A stretch of 64,000 nucleotides of DNA from contig CAZMZM010000003.1 in the NCBI GenBank assembly GCA_964570865.1, forward strand, positions 1 to 64,000, read 5' to 3'. The stretch's first letter is position 1. Each line of letters begins with the position of its first letter. This document shows positions 18,611-27,781 of this stretch, one piece after another. This DNA is from WGAL01 sp964570865 (GTDB lineage: Bacteria; Bacteroidota; Ignavibacteria; Ignavibacteriales; Melioribacteraceae). Under the pieces are notes generated by a model, which saw only the letters and a list, made by a program, of their open reading frames with translations, searched no databases and was not told the origin of the DNA. The position numbers were made by a program, and so were the translations under genes.

Positions 18611-19213
18611 ATGGATAAAAATTTTACATTCACATATAAAGATTTATTAGAGCCGGAAATTATGATTAAGCTTTATGCACGCGGGGCTTTCCCCATGGCT
18701 GATGAATCGGGTGAAATAAATTGGTACTCTCCTGAAATCAGAACTATTATTCCTCTTGATAATTACAACGTTCCCCGCTCACTCCGGAAATTTATGGAGA
18801 AATCCGATTTTGAATACAGGTATTCAACGCGTCAGTTGGATGTAATTAAGGAATGCGCAAACAGGAAAGAGACATGGATATCGAACGAATTAATTGAGGC
18901 GTATAAAAATTTGATTTCTCTGGGATATCTCCATTCTGTTGAGGTTTATCAAAAGAAAGAACTTGTAGGCGGTTTATACGGAGTAACGTTCGGCGGAGCA
19001 TTTTTCGGAGAGTCGATGTTCTCGAAAGTTCCCCAAGCATCGAAATCCGCTTTAGTAAAACTGATTGAAAGATTATACATTAAAAATTTTTTAGTGTTAG
19101 ATGTGCAATATTTAACTGAACATTTACAAATGTTCGGAGCAGTTGAAATTCCATTTATAGATTTTGGACAGTTGCTTTCTAAGGCTTATTTACAAGAAAT
19201 TACTTTTCTTTAA
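18611..19213 (+). CDS. aat: Leucyl/phenylalanyl-tRNA--protein transferase
   Basis: Aat attaches Leu or Phe to N-terminal Lys/Arg of proteins, marking them for ClpAP/ClpS degradation. The 200-residue protein has the family landmarks in order: YARGAFPMAD and INWYSPEIRTIIPL near the N-terminus, VGGLYGVTFGGAFFGESMFS in the centre (catalytic core), and LDVQYLTEHLQMFGAVEIPF near the end. The length is typical of the compact Bacteroidota form. It has its own transcript, divergent from the EamA gene, and is followed by a FapA-family gene after ~110 bases. Confidence 0.95.
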   Translation: MDKNFTFTYKDLLEPEIMIKLYARGAFPMADESGEINWYSPEIRTIIPLDNYNVPRSLRKFMEKSDFEYRYSTRQLDVIKECANRKETWISNELIEAYKNLISLGYLHSVEVYQKKELVGGLYGVTFGGAFFGESMFSKVPQASKSALVKLIERLYIKNFLVLDVQYLTEHLQMFGAVEIPFIDFGQLLSKAYLQEITFL

Positions 19214-19323
19214 AAATTTCTAATCACGTTAAATCAAGAATATAAACTTTTAAAAATTGATTTCGATAATATGTTAATAAAGTCAAATTTCTATTCAGAA
19301 AAAAAGGACTTGATTCTGTTAAT

Positions 19324-21042
19324 ATGGATAAAAATCATGAGAGTAAAATTCCGGTTAAAAACGGTAAATTTTGTTTGAAAGTAAAGCCTCTTTCGTTATT
19401 AGAGGCAGGCAGAATAAATCAGTTTAAAATTGAAGGGAGGTTATTTCTATTTAATATAGAAAAATCTCCTCTTGTCAGTAAAATAATCCCAAAAGACACT
19501 CTGATAATTTCAACGCAATGTAAAAAGGAAAAGAGTGAAAATTTGCTTGGTGAACAAGTAAACGTAGGGAATAATATTTACCAAGAGGGCGATAATTACT
19601 TTTCGGAAGTTGAAGGGTATCTTATTTATGAAAATAAATTATATGACATACTTGAAGTAAAAAAAGATGCGGAATTTTCTATTTCCGTAAGCAAAGATAG
19701 GATGAAAGTATTTTGTGATTTTTATCCTCCGATGGAGGGGAATAAAAACATTACCGTTGATGATGTATTAAAACTTTTTTTGAAGAATAAAATTACTGCA
19801 AGTCCTAATATCGAGATGATTCGTAAAATAATAAAAGAATTGCAATTCTTTAGATTACCTATCTTAAATGCTGAAATTGCTATGGGCAAATATCCAACGA
19901 AAGGGCAAGATGGTTGGATAGAATACCTTGTTGAATTTGAAAGGAAGAGAGATGATGTTAGCGATAACGAAAAAGTAGATTTTTATGATTTAGGGACTAT
20001 TATTACGGTTGAAGAAAATCAAAAGTTGGCAATAATTCATCCCCCTACCAATGGTGTTGCCGGAATTGATGTTTACGGTAAGATTATTCCTCCTCCTACG
20101 CCTAAAAAAGAAGAAAATCCGAAGGGAACAAATACATATTTTGATGAAGAAAATCCTAATTTACTTCGTTCAAAAATTAATGGATATTTGCAAAAATCAT
20201 TCGGGAAACTTAATGTTTCGGAAAAATATAATGTAAGAGGGAATGTTGATTTTCATACTGGCAATATTTTAAGTAAGGCTACACTTAATGTAAATGGAGA
20301 TGTAAGAAGCGGATTTAAATTAAATATTGATAAAAATATTACAATTAATGGTTTTATCAGTGACGCAGAAATTATTTCGTCAGGTTCGATTAGTGTCAGC
20401 GGGGGATTTGCGGGAACTGGTGCAGGTATAATAATTGCCGGCGGGGATGTTTCAGTTCGTCATGTCAGAAATCAAACAATTAAGGCAGATGGTGATATTT
20501 TTATTATGAAAGAAGCTGTTGGCTCCCAATTGCACGCAAAGGGATTCGTAAAATCTATGTCAGGTCAAGCAATAATAATAGGAGGAACTACAATTGCCGA
20601 AAAGGGAGTAGAAGTAAGAACACTTGGAAATATTTCCGGAGTTAAAACCAAAGTTCAGGTAGGAATGGACATTGAATTATATCAAAAGTCATCAAAATTA
20701 TCTGTAACAATTAAAGAATTAAAACGTAAACTTAATGAAATAAAACAACGTTTAGATAATTATTCCAGAGTTCCTAATTTAACTGAATCGGCAAAAAGAA
20801 AAGTTAAATTAATGTTGGAGAAATACAAAAAAATTAAAGATGAATTAGAGCAAAAGGAAAACGAGAAAAAAAGAATAGATAATATATTAAATAAACCTAC
20901 AAAATCTTATATTAAAGTAAGAGGTGTAGTTTATCCCGGAGTAGAAATTATTATTAGACATGCAACACTAAAAATTCATAAACAAATAAGAAATAAAACC
21001 TTTTCCCTTTCCAAAGATAAAAGGAGTGTCGAAATTTCCTGA
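19324..21042 (+). CDS. FapA family protein (DUF342)
   Basis: The 572-residue cytoplasmic protein belongs to the FapA/DUF342 family of polymer-like beta-solenoid proteins. The solenoid (about residues 300-450) shows regular short repeats: VRGNVDFHTGNILSKATLNV, NGDVRSGFKLNIDKNITING, GSISVSGGFAGTGAGIIIAG and ADGDIFIMKEAVGSQLHAKG. It is preceded by the conserved LAIIHPPTNGVAGIDVYGK segment (~236-254) and followed by a long charged coiled coil (~465-535) and a short beta tail. The family role is unclear. Proposed roles are cell-surface stress sensing or control of flagellar and polar processes. The gene stands alone. Confidence 0.85.
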   Translation: MDKNHESKIPVKNGKFCLKVKPLSLLEAGRINQFKIEGRLFLFNIEKSPLVSKIIPKDTLIISTQCKKEKSENLLGEQVNVGNNIYQEGDNYFSEVEGYLIYENKLYDILEVKKDAEFSISVSKDRMKVFCDFYPPMEGNKNITVDDVLKLFLKNKITASPNIEMIRKIIKELQFFRLPILNAEIAMGKYPTKGQDGWIEYLVEFERKRDDVSDNEKVDFYDLGTIITVEENQKLAIIHPPTNGVAGIDVYGKIIPPPTPKKEENPKGTNTYFDEENPNLLRSKINGYLQKSFGKLNVSEKYNVRGNVDFHTGNILSKATLNVNGDVRSGFKLNIDKNITINGFISDAEIISSGSISVSGGFAGTGAGIIIAGGDVSVRHVRNQTIKADGDIFIMKEAVGSQLHAKGFVKSMSGQAIIIGGTTIAEKGVEVRTLGNISGVKTKVQVGMDIELYQKSSKLSVTIKELKRKLNEIKQRLDNYSRVPNLTESAKRKVKLMLEKYKKIKDELEQKENEKKRIDNILNKPTKSYIKVRGVVYPGVEIIIRHATLKIHKQIRNKTFSLSKDKRSVEIS

Positions 21043-21276
21043 TATTTTTTCTTTAATTTCTAATTTTGAGAATACTTTCTTGGGGAAAAAACATAGAGTG
21101 CAAAATTATTTTTATGTCTCATAATAAAACAACTGACCCAAAATAATCTTATTTTAAGATTCAAAAGAGAATCCCCACTTAATAATCCACAAAAACGGAC
21201 TAAAAAGAGCAATATATTTTTGGCTCACTAATTGCTGTATTTATGTCAAAAATGATAATTTATCAAAGAGGAAAAA

Positions 21277-24200
21277 ATGAAAACGACGAAACTATTTATC
21301 AATCTAATTGCAATGCTTTTTTCCGTTTCGGCTATTTTCGCCAATAACAACGGAGCAAGCAATGCAACCCCACTGGGACTTGATCAAGTTACTGTAGTTC
21401 ATATTTCAGTTCCTGTCAGCGGTAATTATTATGCCGGAACATTTAATGCAACTGTTGACGGCAATGCGGCAAAACTATATTGCATAGATTTGCATCACCA
21501 TTTACAATGGAATACGGCTTATACTGATGACGGAAATACAAATTCGGAAATTACATATATTTTAAATAATTATTACCCGTATGTAACAAATCGGTCTGAC
21601 GCATTAAGCGATGTAAAAAAAGAAGCTGCTGCTGTCCAGGGTGCAATCTGGACATTTAGCGATAATCTGCAGCCTTTTATCTCGCCTGCTGATGTTGAAG
21701 CCAGACGCTTGCAAATAGTTGCCGATGCTTTGGCAAATGCTAATGCGGTTTCGCCGGTACAAACTTTAGTTATTGTTCCTCAAAATCAAGCATTGCATGC
21801 CGGTGCCGATGCAGCATTTACAGTAGAAGCTTATGACGAAAACAATTCTCCTGTTGCAAATGTAAATATTACATTAACAACAACGGACGGTACATTAAGC
21901 ACGGCAACGTTGACAACCGGAGCAAACGGAATTAGTGACACTGTATATTTAACACAAGGTGCAACGGAATTGGCAACAGTTACCGCAGCTGCTTCGGTTA
22001 CCGTTCCGCAGGGAACAAAATATGTTCGCACAAACGATCCGGACGGTTATCAAAAATTAGTTTTGGCTACTCCGGTAGTTGCTAACAGAGAAGCTGTTGC
22101 AAACGTAAGATGGTACAACGATGTCGATTTGGCTTTAGTGAAAACAGTTGATAACGCGGATCCCGAGGATGGCGATGTTGTAACATTTACAATCACATTA
22201 AATAACGAAACCGCAGAAAAAGCTTATGGTGTTGAAGTAACAGATTTACTTCCGTTGGGATTTATTTTCAGTTCCGCAACACCAAGCGTTGGGACTTATG
22301 ATGAAACAACCGGAGTTTGGACTGTTGGAGACGTTGAAGGAAACAATCAGGCTACATTAGAAATTGCGGCTCAGGTTGATTACGCAACATTAAATACAGC
22401 TTCATTGAATTTAGGTCCTGTAGCGGATTATAACGTTTTCGTATTAAAAGATTTAACTCAGCCCTCCTCCGACACGGAAGGTAAAATGGCTGTAGGTAGA
22501 AACGCAACATTATCAAATTACAGTGTTGGCGATAAATTAACCACCCAGGGCGAAGATGTTTTAATAGCCGGAAGAAAAATTACTTTTACAAGCGGACGCG
22601 TTTATAACGGAAACGTTGTTTACGGAAGATTTCAGGATATTACTCCTTTCCAAGTTAGTGTGGATGAAGGAACAATCAGACATGAATCGGTTATAGATTT
22701 CGGAGCTGCAGGTTCATACCTGAGAAATCTTTCGAACCAATTAAAAGGTTACACAACAAACGGCACTACCACATTTGAGTGGGGAGGATTAACATTAACA
22801 GGAAATAATCCTTACATTAACGTATTTAGAGTTAACGGAGACGACCTTTCAGCCGCAAACAATATTCAAATTAACGCTCCTAACGGTTCGGTGGTTTTAG
22901 TTAATATTTCAAAAAGAAATGTTTCTTGGACCGGAGGGCTAACCGTAACAGGAACGAGTAAGGAAAATGTACTTTACAACTTCTATCAGGCTCATAATAT
23001 TTCTATTCAGGGAATTGATATTCTCGGTACAATCTTAGCTCCGAGAGCAAGTGTTGATTTTGTAAGCGGAGTTCAGCACGGACAGATGATTTGTAAATAT
23101 TTAACAGGTCAGGGACAGTTTAACTTGGCAAACTTTATCGGCAACATTCCTGTTGATCCTAATATTACAAATGTTGCTGAAATTACAGCGTTATTAAATA
23201 ATGATTCAAATCCCAATAACAATTGCTCTGAAGTTACGGTTCATATTAACTTTAACAATAACGGAAACGGTAATGGAAATGGAAATTCGAATTGGCAATT
23301 TGTAAGCCAAGTTGGTACGGATTTAATCTGGACGATGACTTATGACAACAGCGGCAACACATTATACGGAACATGGGGCGGCAAAATCTATCGCGAAACA
23401 CAGAACGGAACAGAATTGCTGAATCCGAATATGGGTGTAAGTTTTATTTGGTCAATAGCTGTTGATCCGGTAAACGGTAAGATTTGGGCGGCTACGGAAA
23501 ACGGAGTTTACATTTCGAGAGATAACGGCACAACTTGGATTTTAAGAGGTTTAGACGGTAAGGATGTTCGTTCAATCATAGCAGTTGGCGAAGATCACGT
23601 ATGGGCATCAACATGGGGCTTTGGAGTTTACGAATTATCTTCAGGCACCGGTTATAACTTTGTAGCACGCAACGACGGATTAAATATCTTAGCCGTTCAT
23701 GCACTAACAGCCACAAGCAATGGCGACATCTACGCCGGAACGTTTGGCGAAGGTGTAATGAAGTTAACTTCAGGCAGCACAACATGGAGTTCAACTCCGG
23801 TTGGTTACAGCTTTATTTGGGCATTAAATGTTGACAGCAACGATAAGATTTATGCCGGAACATACGGCGGCGGTGTTTACACAAGCAACAATGCCGGAAA
23901 CAGTTGGGCACAGATAAATAACGGATTGGCAAATAATTACATTTATTCGATAGCAGTAAATCCGAACGATGATGTATTTGCAAGCGCATGGGGCAGCGGA
24001 GTATATCAGCTTCATACATCCAAAGGAACGAACTGGGCAGTTCTTGGAATGGATGGAATCAATGTAACATCATTAATAACAAATGCAAAGGACGGTTCGT
24101 TATACGCAGCAACACAAGACGGAAAAATCTACAAATATATTGATAGTCCGTTAAGTGTAGGAAATAATAACAACGGCGTAGCAACATTTGAATTGTCACA

Positions 24201-24444
24201 GAACTACCCGAACCCGTTCAATCCGACCACGAACATCAAGTTCAGCGTAGCCAAACAAGGAAGTTACAGATTGGTAGTATATAACTTGTTAGGCGAAGAA
24301 GTAGCAACGTTAATGAACGGCACACTTCAGAAAGGAACGCACGAAGTAATGTTCGACGCAAGCAGATTGGCAAGTGGAATTTATGTTTATTCACTCCAAG
24401 GAGAAGGAATGAATATGACAAAGAAAATGGTACTCCTTAAGTAA
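21277..24444 (+). CDS. Type IX-secreted thioester-domain adhesin with beta-propeller
   Basis: This is a 1055-residue surface protein with a signal peptide (1-22). Residues ~45-155 match a thioester (TQXA-type) adhesion domain: YCIDLHHHLQWNTAY holds Cys69 and VQGAIW holds Gln121, the pair that forms an internal thioester. Next are a Big_1-like Ig domain (~165-255), a DUF11 domain (from ~283), a choice-of-anchor A region (~380-622), a DUF11-like tail NITNVAEITALLNN (~628), an Asn/Gly linker (~660-672), a seven-blade propeller (~673-960) and the sorting domain QNYPNPFNPTT (~971-1055). The thioester bond itself is inferred. The gene is convergent with the protease at 24531. Confidence 0.85.
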   Translation: MKTTKLFINLIAMLFSVSAIFANNNGASNATPLGLDQVTVVHISVPVSGNYYAGTFNATVDGNAAKLYCIDLHHHLQWNTAYTDDGNTNSEITYILNNYYPYVTNRSDALSDVKKEAAAVQGAIWTFSDNLQPFISPADVEARRLQIVADALANANAVSPVQTLVIVPQNQALHAGADAAFTVEAYDENNSPVANVNITLTTTDGTLSTATLTTGANGISDTVYLTQGATELATVTAAASVTVPQGTKYVRTNDPDGYQKLVLATPVVANREAVANVRWYNDVDLALVKTVDNADPEDGDVVTFTITLNNETAEKAYGVEVTDLLPLGFIFSSATPSVGTYDETTGVWTVGDVEGNNQATLEIAAQVDYATLNTASLNLGPVADYNVFVLKDLTQPSSDTEGKMAVGRNATLSNYSVGDKLTTQGEDVLIAGRKITFTSGRVYNGNVVYGRFQDITPFQVSVDEGTIRHESVIDFGAAGSYLRNLSNQLKGYTTNGTTTFEWGGLTLTGNNPYINVFRVNGDDLSAANNIQINAPNGSVVLVNISKRNVSWTGGLTVTGTSKENVLYNFYQAHNISIQGIDILGTILAPRASVDFVSGVQHGQMICKYLTGQGQFNLANFIGNIPVDPNITNVAEITALLNNDSNPNNNCSEVTVHINFNNNGNGNGNGNSNWQFVSQVGTDLIWTMTYDNSGNTLYGTWGGKIYRETQNGTELLNPNMGVSFIWSIAVDPVNGKIWAATENGVYISRDNGTTWILRGLDGKDVRSIIAVGEDHVWASTWGFGVYELSSGTGYNFVARNDGLNILAVHALTATSNGDIYAGTFGEGVMKLTSGSTTWSSTPVGYSFIWALNVDSNDKIYAGTYGGGVYTSNNAGNSWAQINNGLANNYIYSIAVNPNDDVFASAWGSGVYQLHTSKGTNWAVLGMDGINVTSLITNAKDGSLYAATQDGKIYKYIDSPLSVGNNNNGVATFELSQNYPNPFNPTTNIKFSVAKQGSYRLVVYNLLGEEVATLMNGTLQKGTHEVMFDASRLASGIYVYSLQGEGMNMTKKMVLLK

Positions 24445-24476
24445 TATATAGAAAAACAACATACAGATTAGTTAGT

Positions 24477-24509
24477 AAAAGGGATTAGCCGTGAGGTTAA
24501 TCCCTTTTT
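24477..24509 (+). terminator. Bidirectional terminator between the two type IX cargo genes
   Basis: AAAAGGGATTA at 24477-24487 pairs perfectly with TAATCCCTTTT around a GC-rich 10-base loop, and T follows on both strands. It lies between the convergent adhesin and protease genes and can end both transcripts. Confidence 0.85.
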
Positions 24510-24530
24510 ATTTGTTATAATTCAAACTAA

Positions 24531-27443
24531 TTATTTCATCAACATCATTTTCTTTGTTGCACTGTAGTCCCCCGCTGTCAACGTGTAAAAATAAACGCCG
24601 CTCGGTAATTCCGAAGCATTAAACTGTACAGAATAATTTCCCGAAACTTGTACGGAATTTACCAATGTCGCCACTTTGCGTCCGAGTATATCATAAACAT
24701 TTAATTTTACGTTTGTAGTGGAGGCAAATTTTGCTTCCTTTACAGGGATTGAATACTTAATTGTAGTTGTCGGGTTAAACGGATTGGGATAATTTTGCGC
24801 AAGGGCAAACCCGATGGGAGTAGGTGCTCCGTTTTCAACTCCTACTATTGTACTTCCAATATCAGTTAAAGTAAAGTTATCTATAAACCAACCGTTGTTT
24901 GCGATTGATTCATCCGAACCGAAATCGAAGCTGAAAACAACCTCATCGCCGTTTGAAAGGATATTTGTAAAATCAAAAGTCGCCTCTTTCCATCCGTTGC
25001 TGTTTCCTGTAAATGCTTCCTCACCTCCAAGGGGGTTACCCCAGCTTGACGAAAGAACATCATCATAACCGTTTTCGGGAACAACAATTTGAAATGGATT
25101 TCCGTTAATAGATATTTTTAGGTTACCGCCATCATAACCCGATTCAATATTGTACCATTGGCGGAATGTTAATTTGGGATTATTTCCGAAGACTGCATAC
25201 TGGGGAGTTTGCAGCTGTGATAACGTTCCGCTGCTGTAGTCGCCGGCAAGGACAGTTCCCCATACATTAGGAGTCGAATACGCTCCGGGTGGTGTTGACG
25301 GACTTCCCCACTGCCAATCGTTTGTTGGAGTAAAGTTCCCGTCGTTATCATCAAAGTTTTCCGAAACCGCTTGAAAAGCTGAAACCTCGCAGATATAGAA
25401 AGAACCGTCGGACGGAAGTGTTGTTGTGTTCGGAGTAGCCGCAATGTCCGTAGCTGTAATTTTGTAGTAAATTTTATCTCCTACTACAACATCGGAAGAA
25501 TCAATCGGGAATGTACCGGCAAAAGTTCCGTCATGTAAATCGGATAATGCGAAACTTGATTCGCTTCCGTTATTGATGTTGTAAGTAACCATAACCGAAG
25601 CAACCCCTTGATTATCAGTAGCTTCAACATTTAGGCTAATCGGAAAGTTCAGTAATGAAACTGTTTCGACCGGACTGAAATTAATTACGGGCGGAGTAAC
25701 ATCTGGACCGATTGTAAACTGAAAATATTCGTCAGGCGCATTTGCCGGTAAATATGAAATAACACCGGAAATATTTGAAGCTTTCAGATAGTATTCAACG
25801 GTAACATTATTCATGGCGGGTAATGTGGCGGAATATTCGTTTTCGTTTCCTGTTGGAGATAGCTGTACAGAATCTTTAGTCGCAAAATTATCGGTTGAAT
25901 ATATTACATAAATTGAACTTTCATCTATTTGCATGTTTGATGTTAATATTGCGGTAATAATGTTTTCCCTATTTTCGTCTTCCGTATCTGTAAGGGGAGT
26001 ATGTTCAATCCGGACCCTAAAATAGTTGACTGCATCGAGGGCGTTTACAATTCCCCACCCATATTTATTATCCGGATTGTTATGGCGCGAAGCTGTTTCC
26101 CGCAGTGCGTCGCGAACTTGCATTGGTGTAAGTGTCGGATTAGCGGAAAGAACCAAAGCTGCAACACCGGCCGCCAACGGACAGCTGAAAGACGTACCGC
26201 TTGAAGTAGTGTAACCTGAGCCGTAAGGATTAGCAACATAAACTCCGCTTCCCATCGCCATAATGTCAGGCTTTATTCTACCGTCAACCGTAGGCCCGAC
26301 GCTGCTGAACGAAACTCTGCTTCCCGAAGCGTCAACCGCACCGACCGCTATTACGCTGTCGCCATCGGCAGGAGCGCCGAGTGTGTTGTGCGAATTATTA
26401 TCCCCTTCATTACCGGCAGAGTTAACCACAACTATCCCACGCTTAACTGCAAGGTCGGCTCCGATAGTAATTGTGGCAGTGTTTCCGTCCATGTCTTGCC
26501 ATGTGTATCCGGGATAGCCGGGGTCCATTCCAATATAACCAAGCGAAGTAGTAGTTACGTCAACACCAATGGAATCAGCCCATTCAGCCGCAGCAATCCA
26601 GTTATCTTCTTCTGCCGGAGTTTCGGAATCGGTATTTTCGGTTTTTGCTAACAGAAAGGAAGCTCCGAAAGCCGGACCGATTAACTGTCCGTTTTTATAT
26701 CCTCCGATTGTAGAAAGAGTTTCCGTGCCGTGCGAACCTTCTCCCATATCACCTTCGTCTCCGACGTTTCCGTCGTTATTAACAAAATCCCACATTGCTA
26801 TAATATTCATATTGTTAAAAACTTCGTGAGCTAAATTGCTGAATCCGGCATCCATTGAACAAATTGTAATTCCTTGTCCGTAAATCCCCAAATTGTGAAC
26901 GGCGGGGACATTCATTTGCTCAAGTTGTGTGTAGGAGGAGCCGTAATCAAAATCTTCGGCACCCTTTGGTGATTGCTTCAGCAAAACCGGTTTGGTTATT
27001 TTTACATCTTTCCTTTTTGTTTTAAAAGAACGGACCAAGTCTATTTTTTTTACAAACGGCAAATTTTCGGCATTAATAATTTCATTATAATTTGCATATG
27101 CACTTACAGCGTTAAACCAGCGAGAACGATGATGAATTTTTATTCCCATACCTGCCAGCTTGGTAACATACTTGTTATAAACGGGAATATCTCTGAAATC
27201 TATTAGCGATTTAGCGTCCATTACCTTTTCGCGTCGCTTTAATGATTTTTTGGAAACAACGCTTTGCGGATTAGCAAAATAATAGTCTGTGTCGGTTCCT
27301 TTATCCGTGAAGTAAATCCAAACTTTTACTTGTTGTTTGCTTGCCGTAGAAAGCAGCTTTGTTTGAAGCGTTTCGGTAACCTTGCTTTGTTGTGAAAAAA
27401 CAAGAGTTGTGAATACTACCATAAAGACCAGAATTTTTTTCAT
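24531..27443 (-). CDS. Subtilisin-like (S8) serine protease with type IX sorting domain
   Basis: The 970-residue secreted protease has a signal peptide (1-17) and an N-terminal prodomain-like region (~20-140). The S8 catalytic domain (~170-460) has the triad Asp198 (SMDAG), His238 (GSHGTETLSTIGG) and Ser418 (SSGTSFSCPLAAG), with oxyanion Asn345 (NSAGNEGD). Beyond it are Ig-like domains (for example TDTEDENRENIITAILTSN and DNQGVASVMVTYNINNGS), a jelly-roll-like domain (~690-870, FRQWYNIESGYDGGN) and the sorting domain starting QNYPNPFNPTTTIKYSI. The first motif is DAG rather than the more common DTG or DSG. It probably acts outside the cell or on its surface. Confidence 0.95.
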   Translation of the reverse strand: MKKILVFMVVFTTLVFSQQSKVTETLQTKLLSTASKQQVKVWIYFTDKGTDTDYYFANPQSVVSKKSLKRREKVMDAKSLIDFRDIPVYNKYVTKLAGMGIKIHHRSRWFNAVSAYANYNEIINAENLPFVKKIDLVRSFKTKRKDVKITKPVLLKQSPKGAEDFDYGSSYTQLEQMNVPAVHNLGIYGQGITICSMDAGFSNLAHEVFNNMNIIAMWDFVNNDGNVGDEGDMGEGSHGTETLSTIGGYKNGQLIGPAFGASFLLAKTENTDSETPAEEDNWIAAAEWADSIGVDVTTTSLGYIGMDPGYPGYTWQDMDGNTATITIGADLAVKRGIVVVNSAGNEGDNNSHNTLGAPADGDSVIAVGAVDASGSRVSFSSVGPTVDGRIKPDIMAMGSGVYVANPYGSGYTTSSGTSFSCPLAAGVAALVLSANPTLTPMQVRDALRETASRHNNPDNKYGWGIVNALDAVNYFRVRIEHTPLTDTEDENRENIITAILTSNMQIDESSIYVIYSTDNFATKDSVQLSPTGNENEYSATLPAMNNVTVEYYLKASNISGVISYLPANAPDEYFQFTIGPDVTPPVINFSPVETVSLLNFPISLNVEATDNQGVASVMVTYNINNGSESSFALSDLHDGTFAGTFPIDSSDVVVGDKIYYKITATDIAATPNTTTLPSDGSFYICEVSAFQAVSENFDDNDGNFTPTNDWQWGSPSTPPGAYSTPNVWGTVLAGDYSSGTLSQLQTPQYAVFGNNPKLTFRQWYNIESGYDGGNLKISINGNPFQIVVPENGYDDVLSSSWGNPLGGEEAFTGNSNGWKEATFDFTNILSNGDEVVFSFDFGSDESIANNGWFIDNFTLTDIGSTIVGVENGAPTPIGFALAQNYPNPFNPTTTIKYSIPVKEAKFASTTNVKLNVYDILGRKVATLVNSVQVSGNYSVQFNASELPSGVYFYTLTAGDYSATKKMMLMK

Positions 27444-27485
27444 GACTTTCCTTAATGTGTTGGTGAAACTAATTAAATTAATATA

Positions 27486-27516
27486 TTAAAATACACATTG
27501 TCCATCCCTTTTTCAA
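27486..27516 (-). promoter_or_regulatory. Candidate promoter of the S8 protease gene
   Basis: On the minus strand TTG (27514-27516) and TATTTTAA (27486-27493) are 20 bases apart and lie 43 bases upstream of the start codon. The -7 box matches TAnnTT but not the final TG. Confidence 0.35.
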
Positions 27517-27589
27517 TTCTTTGCCATCAGAAATGTTCAACGATTTCGGAAAAAGATAATTCTAATTCATTAACAGTTGAAACGGTTGG

Positions 27590-27630
27590 CAAAGTTTCTA
27601 ACTAACAAAGCGACAACATAAGAAACTTTG
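27590..27630. promoter_or_regulatory. Perfect 10-base inverted repeat in the protease-pepP divergent region
   Basis: CAAAGTTTCT at 27590-27599 and AGAAACTTTG at 27621-27630 are exact inverted copies separated by 21 bases. No T-run follows on either strand, so a terminator is unlikely. It lies in a 338-base divergent intergenic region with no coding frame and could be an operator or an RNA hairpin. Apart from this and the protease promoter, I see only AT-rich sequence there. Confidence 0.4.
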
Positions 27631-27781
27631 TGAAAATATCACTCAACAACTTCAAAATATTGTAATAATATTTCAACTTGTAAAAGACTGACTTTATGTT
27701 AATTTTCTTATTAAGATTTTTGTCCATTCTTTTTTATTTCTTTAATTTATTTTTAGATTTTTTACTTATTGGGAGAAAAAA

